Position numbers and translations under genes: made by a program
NCBI RefSeq assembly: GCF_901709675.1
Contig: NC_051090.1
Location: 9,376,842 to 9,440,841, forward strand
DNA length: 64,000 nucleotides
Origin: Syngnathus acus
Taxonomy: Eukaryota; Chordata; Actinopteri; Syngnathiformes; Syngnathidae
Reading direction: 5' to 3'
Notes under the pieces: generated by a model
The model's database searches: none
What the model was told of the DNA's origin: nothing
The model's input: the letters and a program-made list of their open reading frames with translations, nothing else
Part shown: positions 18,449 to 51,276 of the stretch, piece after piece
Numbering within the stretch: position 1 is the first letter of the stretch
How the letters are laid out: every line of letters begins with the position of its first letter

Positions 18449-18874
18449 TATCAGATATTTTATTTAAAATAATTTTAAATGGTCCCTCACATTCTCAAGA
18501 TGAACTCACCCACTCTACGCTGAAAAACTCAAGTATTCACACCCATTTTTGCCTTTTATGTTCTTCCTGTAATTGCCACTAGATGCCGCCAAAGCCCTGG
18601 CTATTAGGAAAGTGGAAATTGGTGTCAAGATAATGAAAGCAAAATTGGAGTGAAACAGTCAAATCTTTACATATGAATTGTCCTTTCTGTATTTTTTCTA
18701 AAGTAAGGTATTTTATATTGCATCTTTAATTTGGAAACAAATCCCTGAATTCACTTTACATGGTCGCTCGCTAAGTTTACATGTGTATTTGAGGTTCCTC
18801 CTAAAATTTCACTGTAAAGCTCATGTGTACGAACTTATGTGTCATGCAAAGACAATCTGTGATGTAGGTCAAGC

Positions 18875-18919
18875 TGGGTGTAAGAATAGAAATATATTCT
18901 AGGACTATTCTTACACCCA
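18875..18919. repeat. 15-bp perfect stem, 15-nt loop hairpin
   Basis: TGGGTGTAAGAATAG (18875-18889) pairs exactly with CTATTCTTACACCCA (18905-18919) around an AT-rich 15-nt loop. It lies about 430 bp after the ZNF-B stop codon and could be in its 3' UTR. It may be the remnant of a short inverted-repeat element. Confidence 0.8.
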
Positions 18920-19079
18920 CCCAGATAAAGTAGGCTATCGGCTATACATGTTGCAGTGAAATCATCTTGCTATTTTAAACCTTTAAATACATGACACTCT
19001 TGTGGCGTGATGACGAATACACATGTTCCATGGGTGCGTGTTTATCAGTGGAAATTCCTTCCGGGCCTATCTCAAGCCC

Positions 19080-19575
19080 ACTCCACTGTAATCAGTAGAT
19101 TTGACGAAGAACCCGGAATAGCTTAGCAAGAGCACTAAATGCAATAGCGTGGGCCCACAAATAGATGAGAAGTGAGGCTCTCGAGCTGCTTCCTCCGCTG
19201 TCTCTGGACTTGCTCCAAAAGTTGCCATTCTGAGCCCTGGGATGCTCCTCATATGGTCACAGTTGCCCTGCAGCCAAGCGTAGAAGCCCCCGGCTGGCAC
19301 TGTAGCTCCCTGTCTGATTTGGAAGTTCAGTCAGTGTCATCCAGGCTGTGATTTCCTCCTTAAATGACTAAAGTAGCTTAAGAAGTGTCATTTTTGCTTG
19401 GCGGGACAAAGATCTGACAGTCAGCGGTGAAAGGAAATACAATGCCTTCTTAGGATGGAACTCAGGCGCGGCAAATACAATGGGCCCCAAAATTGAGCCC
19501 TGTGGAACACCATACAACCGTGAGGCAAACATAGAAAGTCCTGCCTGTGAAGTCGCATCTCTAGCCCTCGAGAGC
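19080..19575 (-). mobile_element. Decayed LINE reverse-transcriptase fragment
   Basis: On the minus strand, an open stretch at 19368-19583 includes GVPQGSILGPIVFA, the conserved reverse-transcriptase block before the catalytic YADD. The downstream text (near 19400-19425) still resembles a degenerate 'ADDCQI' block. Frames are broken after that. The match is to L2/Jockey-type LINEs. It is a dead fragment. Confidence 0.65.
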
Positions 19576-20519
19576 ACCACCAATAATGCACACTAATGCG
19601 TGGTGCTGGAAATAAGCCAACAGAATAGTTTGGTCTATCGTATCGAACGCTGCGGTCTGGTCCAACAGACCAAGCTGCTGAATCACAAACGCCTGTTCAG
19701 AGTCCAGTTTTTTTTTTCCCCATCAGTTGTGGTAGTACCAGGCCTTTGTCAAGAACAGAGCCTGTTTGAAGATAGTGTGAAATTGTACCTTTTTTTGCCA
19801 TATCTGCAGCTCCCTTGTTTTAATAAAACAGTGATGCACGAAAGTCGTTAAAAGTGAATGACATGTCTATTAGGACTTGACCGCCCAATAGTGCTGAGTT
19901 TCCCCCATGTCCATTTACAGATGAAACACAGTGGAGCGTGTGGCATGACACTACACAGAGCACGTGACACCGACACTGTGACATCACGGATCTTGTCGTC
20001 ACTTTAATTGTGCACTCGCTTGTCCCCAGATGCAAGCACACAAGTTATGTTTGTTTGTGTGACACATTGCAATCATCCATTAGGTGCAATACCTTAATGT
20101 CACTTCCCTCCTTGCCAGTAGCCCGGCTGTGAAACCCGAGTCGGGGGAGAGCCAAATTTAGCCCCCCTACCTCCCCCCACCACCATCACCACACACACAC
20201 CGGGGACCGCAGAGGCACATCGGACCCTGAACACGATAGGTGGTCCCGCTAGCTCCCGTACGGACCAATAAAGATAGGCCGCTTCTTCCTTTTTGGGCTC
20301 ATTCCCGAGGCGAAACTGGGAGGCCAAAACGCAAGAAAAGAAGGAAGTTTGGACGAGAAGCTCACTTGAAGGCGAGTGTGTGTTCTGTTGGGATTATTAT
20401 TTCACATTTTGATCAGGAATTATTTAGTATTTCGTGTCAGGGCTGGGGTGGGAGAAAACTAGCAGTCACAGCATTGACACAGATGTGGCTACTATTCAGT
20501 TGTGTTTTTTAAAATGTGC

Positions 20520-20590
20520 TGTAAGGCTGCAGCTAACGATTATTTTAATAGTCGATTAAGCTGCCGATTAATCAGTGAATCGGACAAAAC
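20520..20590. mobile_element. Fragment of a fish interspersed repeat, probably hAT-like
   Basis: The segment GGCTGCAGCTAACGATTATT followed by TTAATAGTCGATTAAGC and CGATTAATC is a widespread fish repeat end with AT-rich internal palindromes. The element's far end is not evident, so the limits given are only the recognised core. The class assignment is from memory and is tentative. Confidence 0.5.
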
Positions 20591-21324
20591 TTTTAGTTGA
20601 CATCTTTTTATTCATTTTTTTTAGATTGAGAGGACAGAAAATGCAAATCAAATTGGCTCATAACATGTTAATGTCATAAAAGACAATGTGTCACAAAAGT
20701 AAAAAAATATTAGCGTAACCTAGCCCACTCATGGTCTTCTGCTGATTACCGAAGAATGAAAAATATGACAAAATTATGTTTGTGTATTATCCCTTCCTTT
20801 TAAATTGTGATAAATTTCCATGGAATGTTTTCTTCTCCTGCGCAATACAAATTGATCCCATTGAATATCCTTCACCAAAGGCCTGGCAGGCTTCGTGTGG
20901 TGTCGTGTGAAAGTTTCCGCATTCAAATTTAATGCTGTCCTCCACCTTGTGGCCGCTGACTTTGCATTCTGCCTTCATAAACATGCTCCACACTTTATTT
21001 TTCATGGGATGTTCACCGTCAGCCCTGCCCCCTTCCTCTGGCTCGGCCCATCGTCCGGGCGGGCGTCGAGGTGCCTGCGGCACGGCCCCGGCGGGTTTAA
21101 AAATAAAAGCAGCTGCTCCTCGGGACGCCATCAGGCACCCGAGCACGTAGCGATACGTACATGGTTGTTTCGTAACACCCCACGCGTTCAAAAGGTTGCC
21201 AAAAAGGCTCTGTGAAATATATATAGGCCTGGGCCATATTTTAAGTAACGTCTGCGTGTATAAATACAGTACGGTACTGGTCGATAAATCACGGAACCCA
21301 ACGCCTGGTTTGGTGTTTTGCAGG

Positions 21325-43712
<22,388 letters not shown>

Positions 43713-44188
43713 GGGACGCCCATCCGTCCCTGTCCACACCTTCATGCTTTTTTTTTTTCTTCAAAGTGACTGGCAAGTGCAAGATGGAGAACGCGAGTCA
43801 GCAAGCTAGTGAGGCCGGGCCTTCAAGGAAAAGTACAAGAAAGTTGCGTGTCGGTTGTGGTTGTTGAAGAAGGGACTGTTGTTTTTTTTCAGTGCGACGT
43901 GAACGCTTTTCAGTGTCACAAATTGTTCAGTTTATTTTTGTATTTAAAAAAAGAGACTATTTCCATAGCCAACATTTTAAATTATATAATTCATCTATAT
44001 CACAACACTTTTTTTTTGCATGTGATCGTGAACACTCGCGTGTGTACACAATGCCAAACATCATTTTTTGTTTTTCCTGTCATAATCGCATCATGATTAG
44101 TAGTAATTATCATCAAGCGTGTTTTCCATGCCCACCCGTGCCTGTATATGGATTTATCTCCGCCGCCGATTAGTTCATGAACCTTGCA

Positions 44189-44194
44189 AATAAA
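44189..44194 (+). terminator. palld polyadenylation signal (AATAAA)
   Basis: AATAAA lies 477 bp after the palld stop. It is the canonical hexamer, followed by T/G-rich sequence, and it precedes the convergent CEP135-like gene's 3' end by about 270 bp. Confidence 0.65.
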
Positions 44195-44464
44195 GATTCT
44201 TATGACAGCTCTCACTTTCTGTATAAAACACACAAGTCTGTTGTATTAGTGTATAAAATATTGATCTAAAATATCTTTACCAGAATTATAACTATGTGAA
44301 TGTGTTAAAGAACTGGTTTACCTAGAAAAGTGAAAGCGTCATTACGTGGAGCTGTGTCATGTAGGTCACTCAGTTGACCGGTAGGTGTCGCCAGTATTTG
44401 TTCATACGCCTATTTCAGGAGGAAGTACTCATCAGTTTTCAGGTGTAATTATTCAGCCTTTGCA

Positions 44465-44470
44465 TTTATT
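44465..44470 (-). terminator. CEP135-like gene polyadenylation signal
   Basis: AATAAA on the minus strand, 100 bp after the stop codon at 44570. Together with the palld signal it defines a tight tail-to-tail boundary. Confidence 0.6.
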
Positions 44471-44569
44471 TTCAATTAAATGGTCATAATTATGATCCGT
44501 AAGTTTGTTCTTGGCGTAAAGTGCTTTTCCTTGAGGTAAGTGTTGTCAGCGTTGAAAGAAAAGGCGCGT

Positions 44570-46747
44570 TCATTCGCCCTGGAAGCCCTGGAAGTTGGCA
44601 GCCAAGACCACCTTGTTTCCCCTGGCTTGCGTGGGACTGTACGCGGTGGCTGCCGCCGGTGCCGTGACTCTGAGTTGGCTTTTGTAGCGGTGGGCCTCAC
44701 GGCGGTAACGATCACGCTCCTCCTCCAAACTCTTGATGACAACGGCCAGGCCACGCGTAGGCTCGGCACTGCCGTCGATGTTGGATTTCCCACGGCCCAA
44801 GCCCAGCACCAGGTCTCGGTCTGAACCACACACAGCATGTCAGTCAACTCGATGATTACACAACACTTTTTTCAATATATATATTTTATATATATAAAAA
44901 TTCTCCCATATTGCTGATGTACATTAAGAAGTTACCATTGGCCATGATCCTGTCCACTTTTTCCTGCAGTGCGCTCTTCTCTGCCTCCAAGAAGGTGAGC
45001 AGTCCCTCCAGTTTCTCATTGCGTCCTCTGGCCTCTGCCAGCTGCTCCCGAAGACGACTTTGCTCGCAAACCTCCTGACCGGTAGAAGATGTCGCACAGC
45101 ACAAGAAAAAGGCAGGTTTATCAGGTCTGGTGTATATCCAGGAAAACATTTCGGTGGCTGGGGGATGTGCGTACGGGACCCTATAACATTCATGGTTTGT
45201 CTGCATTCTTGGACCGTGCACACCGTTGGACAATTTAGAGACTTGCATGTTTTGGGAATGTGCGAGGAGGCCAGAGGATATGCAAGCTCCACATGAATGC
45301 CTAAGCCCAGATTTGAACATTGAACCTCACCACTGTGAACTTCATTTACTGTCCACATATGCACAGCGCTGCCCATGAAGCAAAATAACATATAGACCCT
45401 CCAAACCATCACCTACTGCTTTTATTTTGCTAAGGTTCCCCTCCAAGTCCTGGATGACTTCCTGCTGACTCAAGATGACGTCCTTGGAGGCGGACAGCTT
45501 CCTGTAGGCCATGTTGAGCACACGCTCCTTCACCGCCACCATCTGAGCCACCGTGCCATCCTTTCGCGCCAGCTCCCGATGCGCCTCCTCGTTGCGGGAA
45601 GCCAGCTCGGCCGCCTCATTGCTCTGTGTCTGCCGCAACTCCTCCAGTTTCTCCTCCAGCGTCCGCTTGGCCTCCTGAGCCTCTGCCAACTGTGGCACAC
45701 GCACGGTTCTAGAAATGCCCGGATGACACCCGTGGATGCCACTCGTTCGCTTACTTGTCTGGTGATGTCTTCGATGTGCCCGTGAGAGAAGTCCAGCTCC
45801 GATTTGAGTGTGAACACCTCTTCCTGTGGTTCAACCAGCCTACAAGTGGTCAAAATGACATCAACAGTAAACCCTGGACAAGGTGACAATCACCATTCAC
45901 CTACCTGCAAAATCTCCCAAAAATATGACAACAAAATATGATTATGAAAATATGAGGATGACCCATACTTAATGAAACAACAAACCTTCCAGATAAATCT
46001 TCATCACCACCAAGATGGGGCAGTCTTACATCAACAGTCTGTGTAGACTGGTCGACCAAATAAATTCTGATGTTTTTATCACCTGAACGCAAAAAAACAA
46101 GTTATAGATGTTCTATGCGCAGAAGATAAAGAATAGATGCTGGTGAGTATTGTCATTTGTCTTTCTACATGTGTTGCTTCACTGTGTGTGTACAAATATC
46201 CATTACTGAAACACAGCAACATTGATGCTAATTTTATTAGCCAGTCTATTTTGCATGGTAGTAGATTTAGTTGTCAATGCCATATGGTAACATCTGACCT
46301 GTACGATGGTCGCCCGAGTCCAGTTGACGAGCCAGCACTGTCCTGTACGGTGGCTCAGATGAGACATATGTGTGATAGTATCGTTCAGGCTTCCCCGCTG
46401 ACAGCTTAGCATCGCGAAGGCTAGCTGTGGTATGCACCAGATCGCTGCAAGCCATACAGAAAATCCACTTGAGGGTTATTTATTTAGTGTTCAACATTTT
46501 TTTCATTAATCTATAATACCATTCTTTTTTCTACGACAATCCGAACAATAAAATGTTCAGTGTCTGTCCCTGTACTGATAACTTTGACAAGGCTAACAAC
46601 CTAATGAGATGATGAAGATCAACAAGCGTCTCACGTGAAGAGTTTAGCAACCAGTGGCAGAGTGTCAATTCCAAAATGGTGTCGGTAGCCCAGCTGGTCC
46701 AGACGCTTCCTGAGGTGGCTACTGGTCTTGTCAATGCTGCTATCCAT
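44570..46747 (-). CDS. Short CEP135-like coiled-coil protein, 7 exons
   Basis: Exons (transcription order): 46747-46635, 46444-46299, 46082-45986, 45839-45755, 45689-45417, 45074-44936, 44820-44570. All phases join, giving 367 aa. The N-terminus (LRKRLDQLGYR, LPLVAKLF, DLVHTTASLR, KLSA) clearly resembles the start of centriolar CEP135. The C-terminal part (IKSLEEERDRYRREAHRYK) resembles CEP135's 'IEEERDFYKKE' segment. Between them are an unfamiliar segment (about 60-120) and a long Glu/Lys/Gln-rich coiled coil (about 120-310). CEP135 is about 1140 aa, so this lacks the C-terminal, SAS-6-binding and TSGA10-like half. Known for the family: centriole cartwheel-to-microtubule link; a centriolar or ciliary role here is inferred. 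It could be a diverged paralogue or a different coiled-coil gene sharing the N-terminus. It converges on palld. Confidence 0.68.
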
Positions 46748-49430
46748 GGTTCTGATCCGAAACCATAGGCTTGTTGAAACTATTTCCACTTCATAGCTGT
46801 CCTGTAAATGGTGACCAAAGGATGTCACTCCCAAACACATAGGCGCAAAGACATGCTCTTTATGACTAACATCAAAGTTTCAAACACTGAAGTCACCACA
46901 CATCAAATTGCACCTTTTGGCTAATGTGTTTCTAATACTGCACTGTAAATTTCCCAAATGTTTCTCATAAATCAAAACTATTTAAACCCCTAAAACGTGT
47001 GCGGGTTAGAAACTAGTTTAATCCCTTCAAAAGTTTCAATTGTATTGCCTTTTAATCCCCTAAAAGGGTGCTGGTTAAAGTGGGAATATTTTAATATATT
47101 AAATTCCCCTGACAGTTGCGAAGATTAAAATTCTCTGAGTTTGGGGAACACATTTGACACATTCAATATGGCGAACGCGCTGACGTACCGTAGGAATGCA
47201 CGGATGCGAATCGATCACGTGGCTCACACGTCACTCGCTATCCTGATGTGCCGCTCGCTTTAGACGCCAGGGGGCCACGTTGAGTTTATTTTGATTTGAC
47301 CTCTCCGATGTAATAAATCCAAAGCACGTTAAGAGCCAAAGGTCTTATTTGATATAAAAGTAAAAAGCGTTACTTTCATCCTTTTATTTTAAATGTAACT
47401 TCTCTGTGAATTTTTGGTTTCACTTTTAATCACAAATGGAATGCCAACTGCATAACAGCATGAAAATATAGCTGCTGGCTGTCCTCTATTCTCATTTATG
47501 TCAGTGTATAAAAAATCCTGTGACATTCCATTACGAATCAATGATTAGAAAAGATTATTTAAGGGGACGTAATGTACACACTGACAGCAGAGGCCATTTG
47601 GGAGCCAAACGTTTTTCAGGCCTCGCCGCTGTAATACAATTGCATTTTTGCCGACTCAGCAAGTCATAATTCAGTCTAAATGCGGATCGCGGGCTATGCA
47701 CAATGTGCACTAAATTAACTCCTTGGCGCTTTGTTTTTTGGTGTGACATTATTATAGGCTGCCTTTGGCATCCCAGCCCAGTCTTATCTGTTTCATTAGC
47801 AGCCAGCTTTTTACACTTTGGCTGCCCCTGACTTTGTGGGGGGGAGCAGTGCTTTGTTTTTTCTCAACTGGAAAGGTGAAATAAGCAAGGAAGTCAAAGA
47901 GACGGCTTGGCGGATGTTGGGGTTGAAATTAATCTGGCTCGTTTCCCATAAGACCTTTCGTTCTCTTCCCCCGGGGAGGGCAGATATATGCACGCAACCA
48001 CCATTAGCCAGCAATCGGCCCTTTGTTGCCTCGGGCTGGCTTATTAAATCTTATTGAAAAGTCTAATCTTGATAGCGTCATAAGCTTTTGGTCCTGATGG
48101 AGTAAAGCTCAAAGTTGTTCTTTGATCGTTAATAAATGCACACTTGTCGAGCAGCATTACCAACAAAGGCTCTGTAATCACTTGTTTGCTTTTCTTAGAG
48201 TTCCAGAAATATCACAGATTTGAAAGCACAGTTAGCAGGGGAATTAATAGCAGCAGTGCGCCACATGTAGGACATTTCTGCACACTAGTAGAACATCTTT
48301 GGCGTACTAGTAAGACAACATGACAGCTAATCGTTGTGGGGACAAAATAGTAGATGGGCCTTGAGCTGGAAATCAAGGATGGTGAATAATTTTCCAAATG
48401 CTCAAGTAAGTGACAGTGCGTGGAGGTCAAGCAGTAAAAAAAAAAAAAAACAGCATAACGGTGGGGGCCATTGTCTGAGCGAAAGTACAAGGAGGGGAAT
48501 GCATTGTGGCAATATGAGCCGGAGGATGGGGAGGCGAGGGTGGGGGACTCCTGCCAGCTCCCATGAGATCACATGTGACGGTGGAACGCAACCTCCTTAT
48601 AAATCTGTCGCTTTATTGCGCCTTTTCTCCTCCCTCTTGCGCAATATCTTCCAAACAGGATCAAAATAAATGTTTATTGTCTGGTGTGCTGCATAACCCC
48701 GATGGAATTTTGACACTTAGCAGGCGAGCAATCACACTCAACGCTCACATTTTAAATTATATATATATATTTTCAGTTTTTCCTGAAGGGGAAATGTATA
48801 AAGCAGTGGGACAGTTTTATAGTTTGGAAAAACATCCAAGAACTAGATAAGCCTGGGTTGTATTTTCATAAAGAGTGAGGACCAAGAGTCAGAATAATCT
48901 CGTCCAAAAGGACTTTGCTTTACCGTTAATGGTGTCTCACACGTCGTATTTTGCAGTCTGTGCCCTGTCAAATGTGTTTTGAAAAATGCAGACACAATAA
49001 TTACATTAGCCTTGTCTGCATTTTTTTTAAAATGGCTTTTATTACAGTATTTGTACTAGTAAGTCTGAATTTCGAGTTGCAGCTGGTGTAGTAAGATGAA
49101 ACAAAATAAAAAATAAAGTTTGTTCTCCTTCTGACAAAGAAATCAATTCAGCACTATTTTCAGGCATTCTGTGGAAAAGATGACAGATTAGAATAAAAAG
49201 TGGAGTTTAACCACATTACACAAAACACAATTACATAAAAATATAATAATATAAATACTAGCATGTGCGTTTTAAGCGATTAAATGGAATTAAAAACAAG
49301 TTGACACATGGTGGCATGATTTAGCTCACGCCCTTTTGACAAAGCTTCGACGCCCGCTTCGGGTGTGCCTCGGAAATAAGAACACTCGTGCATCGAACGT
49401 AAAATACCCTCATTTTAAAAGAGGATCGTG
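46748..49430. other. Intergenic DNA between the CEP135-like gene and sh3rf1
   Basis: The left part should hold the CEP135-like promoter; a CG-richer stretch with ATGGCG and TGACGTAC words lies near 47165-47190. A CTCF-like GCCAGGGGGCCAC is at 47265-47277. I see no coding sequence in 47.3-49.4 kb. Carbonyl reductase CBR4, which lies between PALLD and SH3RF1 in human, was looked for and not found. Confidence 0.5.
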
Positions 49431-49599
49431 AATTGTGTGTTTAATTTGGGAAAAAAGATAAAGAAACAGCAAATTAAAGAGTCTTCTCAACAGCATTTTC
49501 GTTGGATACGCTTCATCGTGCGTGCCCCCTCCGACAAGAAGTTGAAATTCTCAGTGTCTTTGAACGCCACACAACTCCCTCCCTTCCCAGTGTTTGCAG

Positions 49600-49807
49600 G
49601 TCCAACAGAACAGAACAAGCGAGTAGCATGGCGGTCCGTTGACGCGCTCCGACTTGTCGTCGCTCGCCTCCTCTCCTCATCTTCGTCTAACAAAAACTGC
49701 ATCAACAAATACTTGGAAACGCCATACATCGGATTAAAACCCCCACCCGACATAACAGAACTCCATTTTCGATTTTTCATAATAGGTGGGGGGGAGGCTA
49801 GTAGTGT

Positions 49808-49839
<32 letters not shown>

Positions 49840-49924
49840 CTGTAGTAGTAGTAGCGGGGAAGCTTGCTAACTAGTAAAGCTAGCCACAACTGGTCGAAGA
49901 GGGACACGAGCGGTAAACGAAGAG
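49600..49924 (+). promoter_or_regulatory. sh3rf1 promoter region and untranslated first exon
   Basis: A donor, GAAGAG|GTAAGT, at 49924/49925 follows a GC-richer, ATG-poor stretch. The next acceptor, TTTTGCAG at 51169, opens the exon with the sh3rf1 start codon. The exon carries an interrupted (TAG)n run (49808-49854). The transcription start is not determined. Confidence 0.5.
49808..49854 (+). repeat. (TAG)n trinucleotide run in the probable sh3rf1 5' UTR
   Basis: About ten TAG units, a CTG interruption, then four more. It lies 70 bp before the splice donor, so it is probably transcribed in the leader. TAG repeats supply stop codons in one frame. Confidence 0.9.
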
Positions 49925-50248
49925 GTAAGTAAAGTGTGTTCATTTGCTTGTATTTTCTGTGATTTCCATCTAGTTCGCCACATTTCGAGTGCTTTAAAAC
50001 TTAGTAACGCAACTAAGTTACCGCTAGCTGCGGAAATGTAGTTTTCCTTTACTCATAGCAATATTGCCCAATTCATTTTGAACGTTTGGGAAAGGATAAA
50101 ACAGCAAATTCAACCAACAAAAGAGTTCAGATCTGAGGGATTTTAAAAAAAAATCCATATTGTTATAGTGAGTTAATTAAAAATGACTGGTGCAAAGTAT
50201 TCTATTAGGCTAACAATATTGTGTTGCATGTGTATGACATGTAATTGC

Positions 50249-50251
<3 letters not shown>

Positions 50252-50319
<68 letters not shown>
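50252..50319 (+). repeat. (AT)28 followed by (GT)n
   Basis: A compound dinucleotide microsatellite in the first sh3rf1 intron. It is an easily melted, cruciform-prone AT tract. Confidence 0.97.
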
Positions 50320-51172
50320 AAGCAGAACTTAATTTACGTTTACACTTTGCTTTTTAATGAATATAATTAATTAAAATAATTAATAATGCTGTACGTGTCC
50401 TTCTACCTTGTTGTGCAAAGTTTCATGCTATTGCCTAGGACATGCAGTGAACTTGCTGTGGAGATGAGATGCAAACTGAAATATCCTCTGGTGATGTCAC
50501 ATTGCATTGGGCTGACTACAGTACACCAGTTGGATCCTACAAACTAGCACGACGCGGCCAATCACGTCAAATGGCGGAGTAATATGAGAGAAACAATTTT
50601 TTGCGTATTTCCTGCAAGGTGTAATTGTGTCTCAATCCGGCCATGGGAGTAATGTGCCAGATTGCAGGTCGCAGGTGCGTTTATCCGCTTTGCGGCAAAT
50701 TAGATTAAACGTGAACTTTAAGCACCTCTGAGTTAATCATCAATCCTATAAGTTGAGGTTTTAAACACCCTTTTCTACTCCTGTGTATCAATTCATGGGT
50801 TTTCTTCTTCGTTTGAGGTGGATTTTTCAACCACGTGGAGCCACTGAGAGCCATTCCTTCTTGTTTTTACAAAACAAAAGAAATGCAATCAAAGTATTAT
50901 TACATATTCAGGGTCTAGGATGCCTCATCATAGAACTTTTTTTTTAAATCCAGGAAATTTTTAAGTATGAAATTGGATATGCAGAAGGGTCGCAAAGAAC
51001 AAAAAGTTATGTTTGATTTGAGTCTGACTTGAGATGAGACTATGATCAAATTCCAAACGATAATATGTGCGCCAATATACTTGAGCCATATGTGATTGTT
51101 ATGCACGTGTCCCGTGACCTGATTCTCGATTCTGTTGACTAATCTGCTCGTGTTGACCCTCTTTTGCAGCTC

Positions 51173-51249
51173 ATGCCCAGGCCGTGGCCCTAACCAAGGA
51201 ATGGCAGCGACGTGACACGGGTGGAGCGAGCGTCATGTTTTTCTGCTGA
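51173..51249 (+). promoter_or_regulatory. Three minimal uORFs in the sh3rf1 leader
   Basis: uORF1 51173-51193 (6 codons), uORF2 51201-51215 (4 codons) and uORF3 51235-51249 (4 codons) lie in tandem without overlap inside the 107-nt leader of the start-codon exon. All end before the main ATG at 51277. Such leaders usually lower translation and favour re-initiation; that is inference here. Confidence 0.7.
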
Positions 51250-51276
51250 AGCCACCGGGGCCGAGCGCTCGCAAGC

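Larger units (their letters stand above)
18449..21324. other. Intergenic DNA between ZNF-B and palld
   Basis: It contains a hairpin (18875-18919), a decayed LINE fragment (about 19080-19575, minus) and a short hAT-like repeat (about 20520-20590). A CTCF-like word GCCACTAGATGCCGCCA lies at 18574-18590. The palld promoter for the long isoform should be near 20.1-21.3 kb, but I cannot place its start. An upstream untranslated or short coding exon may be present, because the first recognised palld exon is preceded by a good acceptor. Confidence 0.5.

Noticed and set aside
46748-51169. Search for a CBR4-type short-chain reductase between palld and sh3rf1
   Set aside because: No TGxxxGIG nucleotide-binding or YxxxK active-site frame found on either strand.
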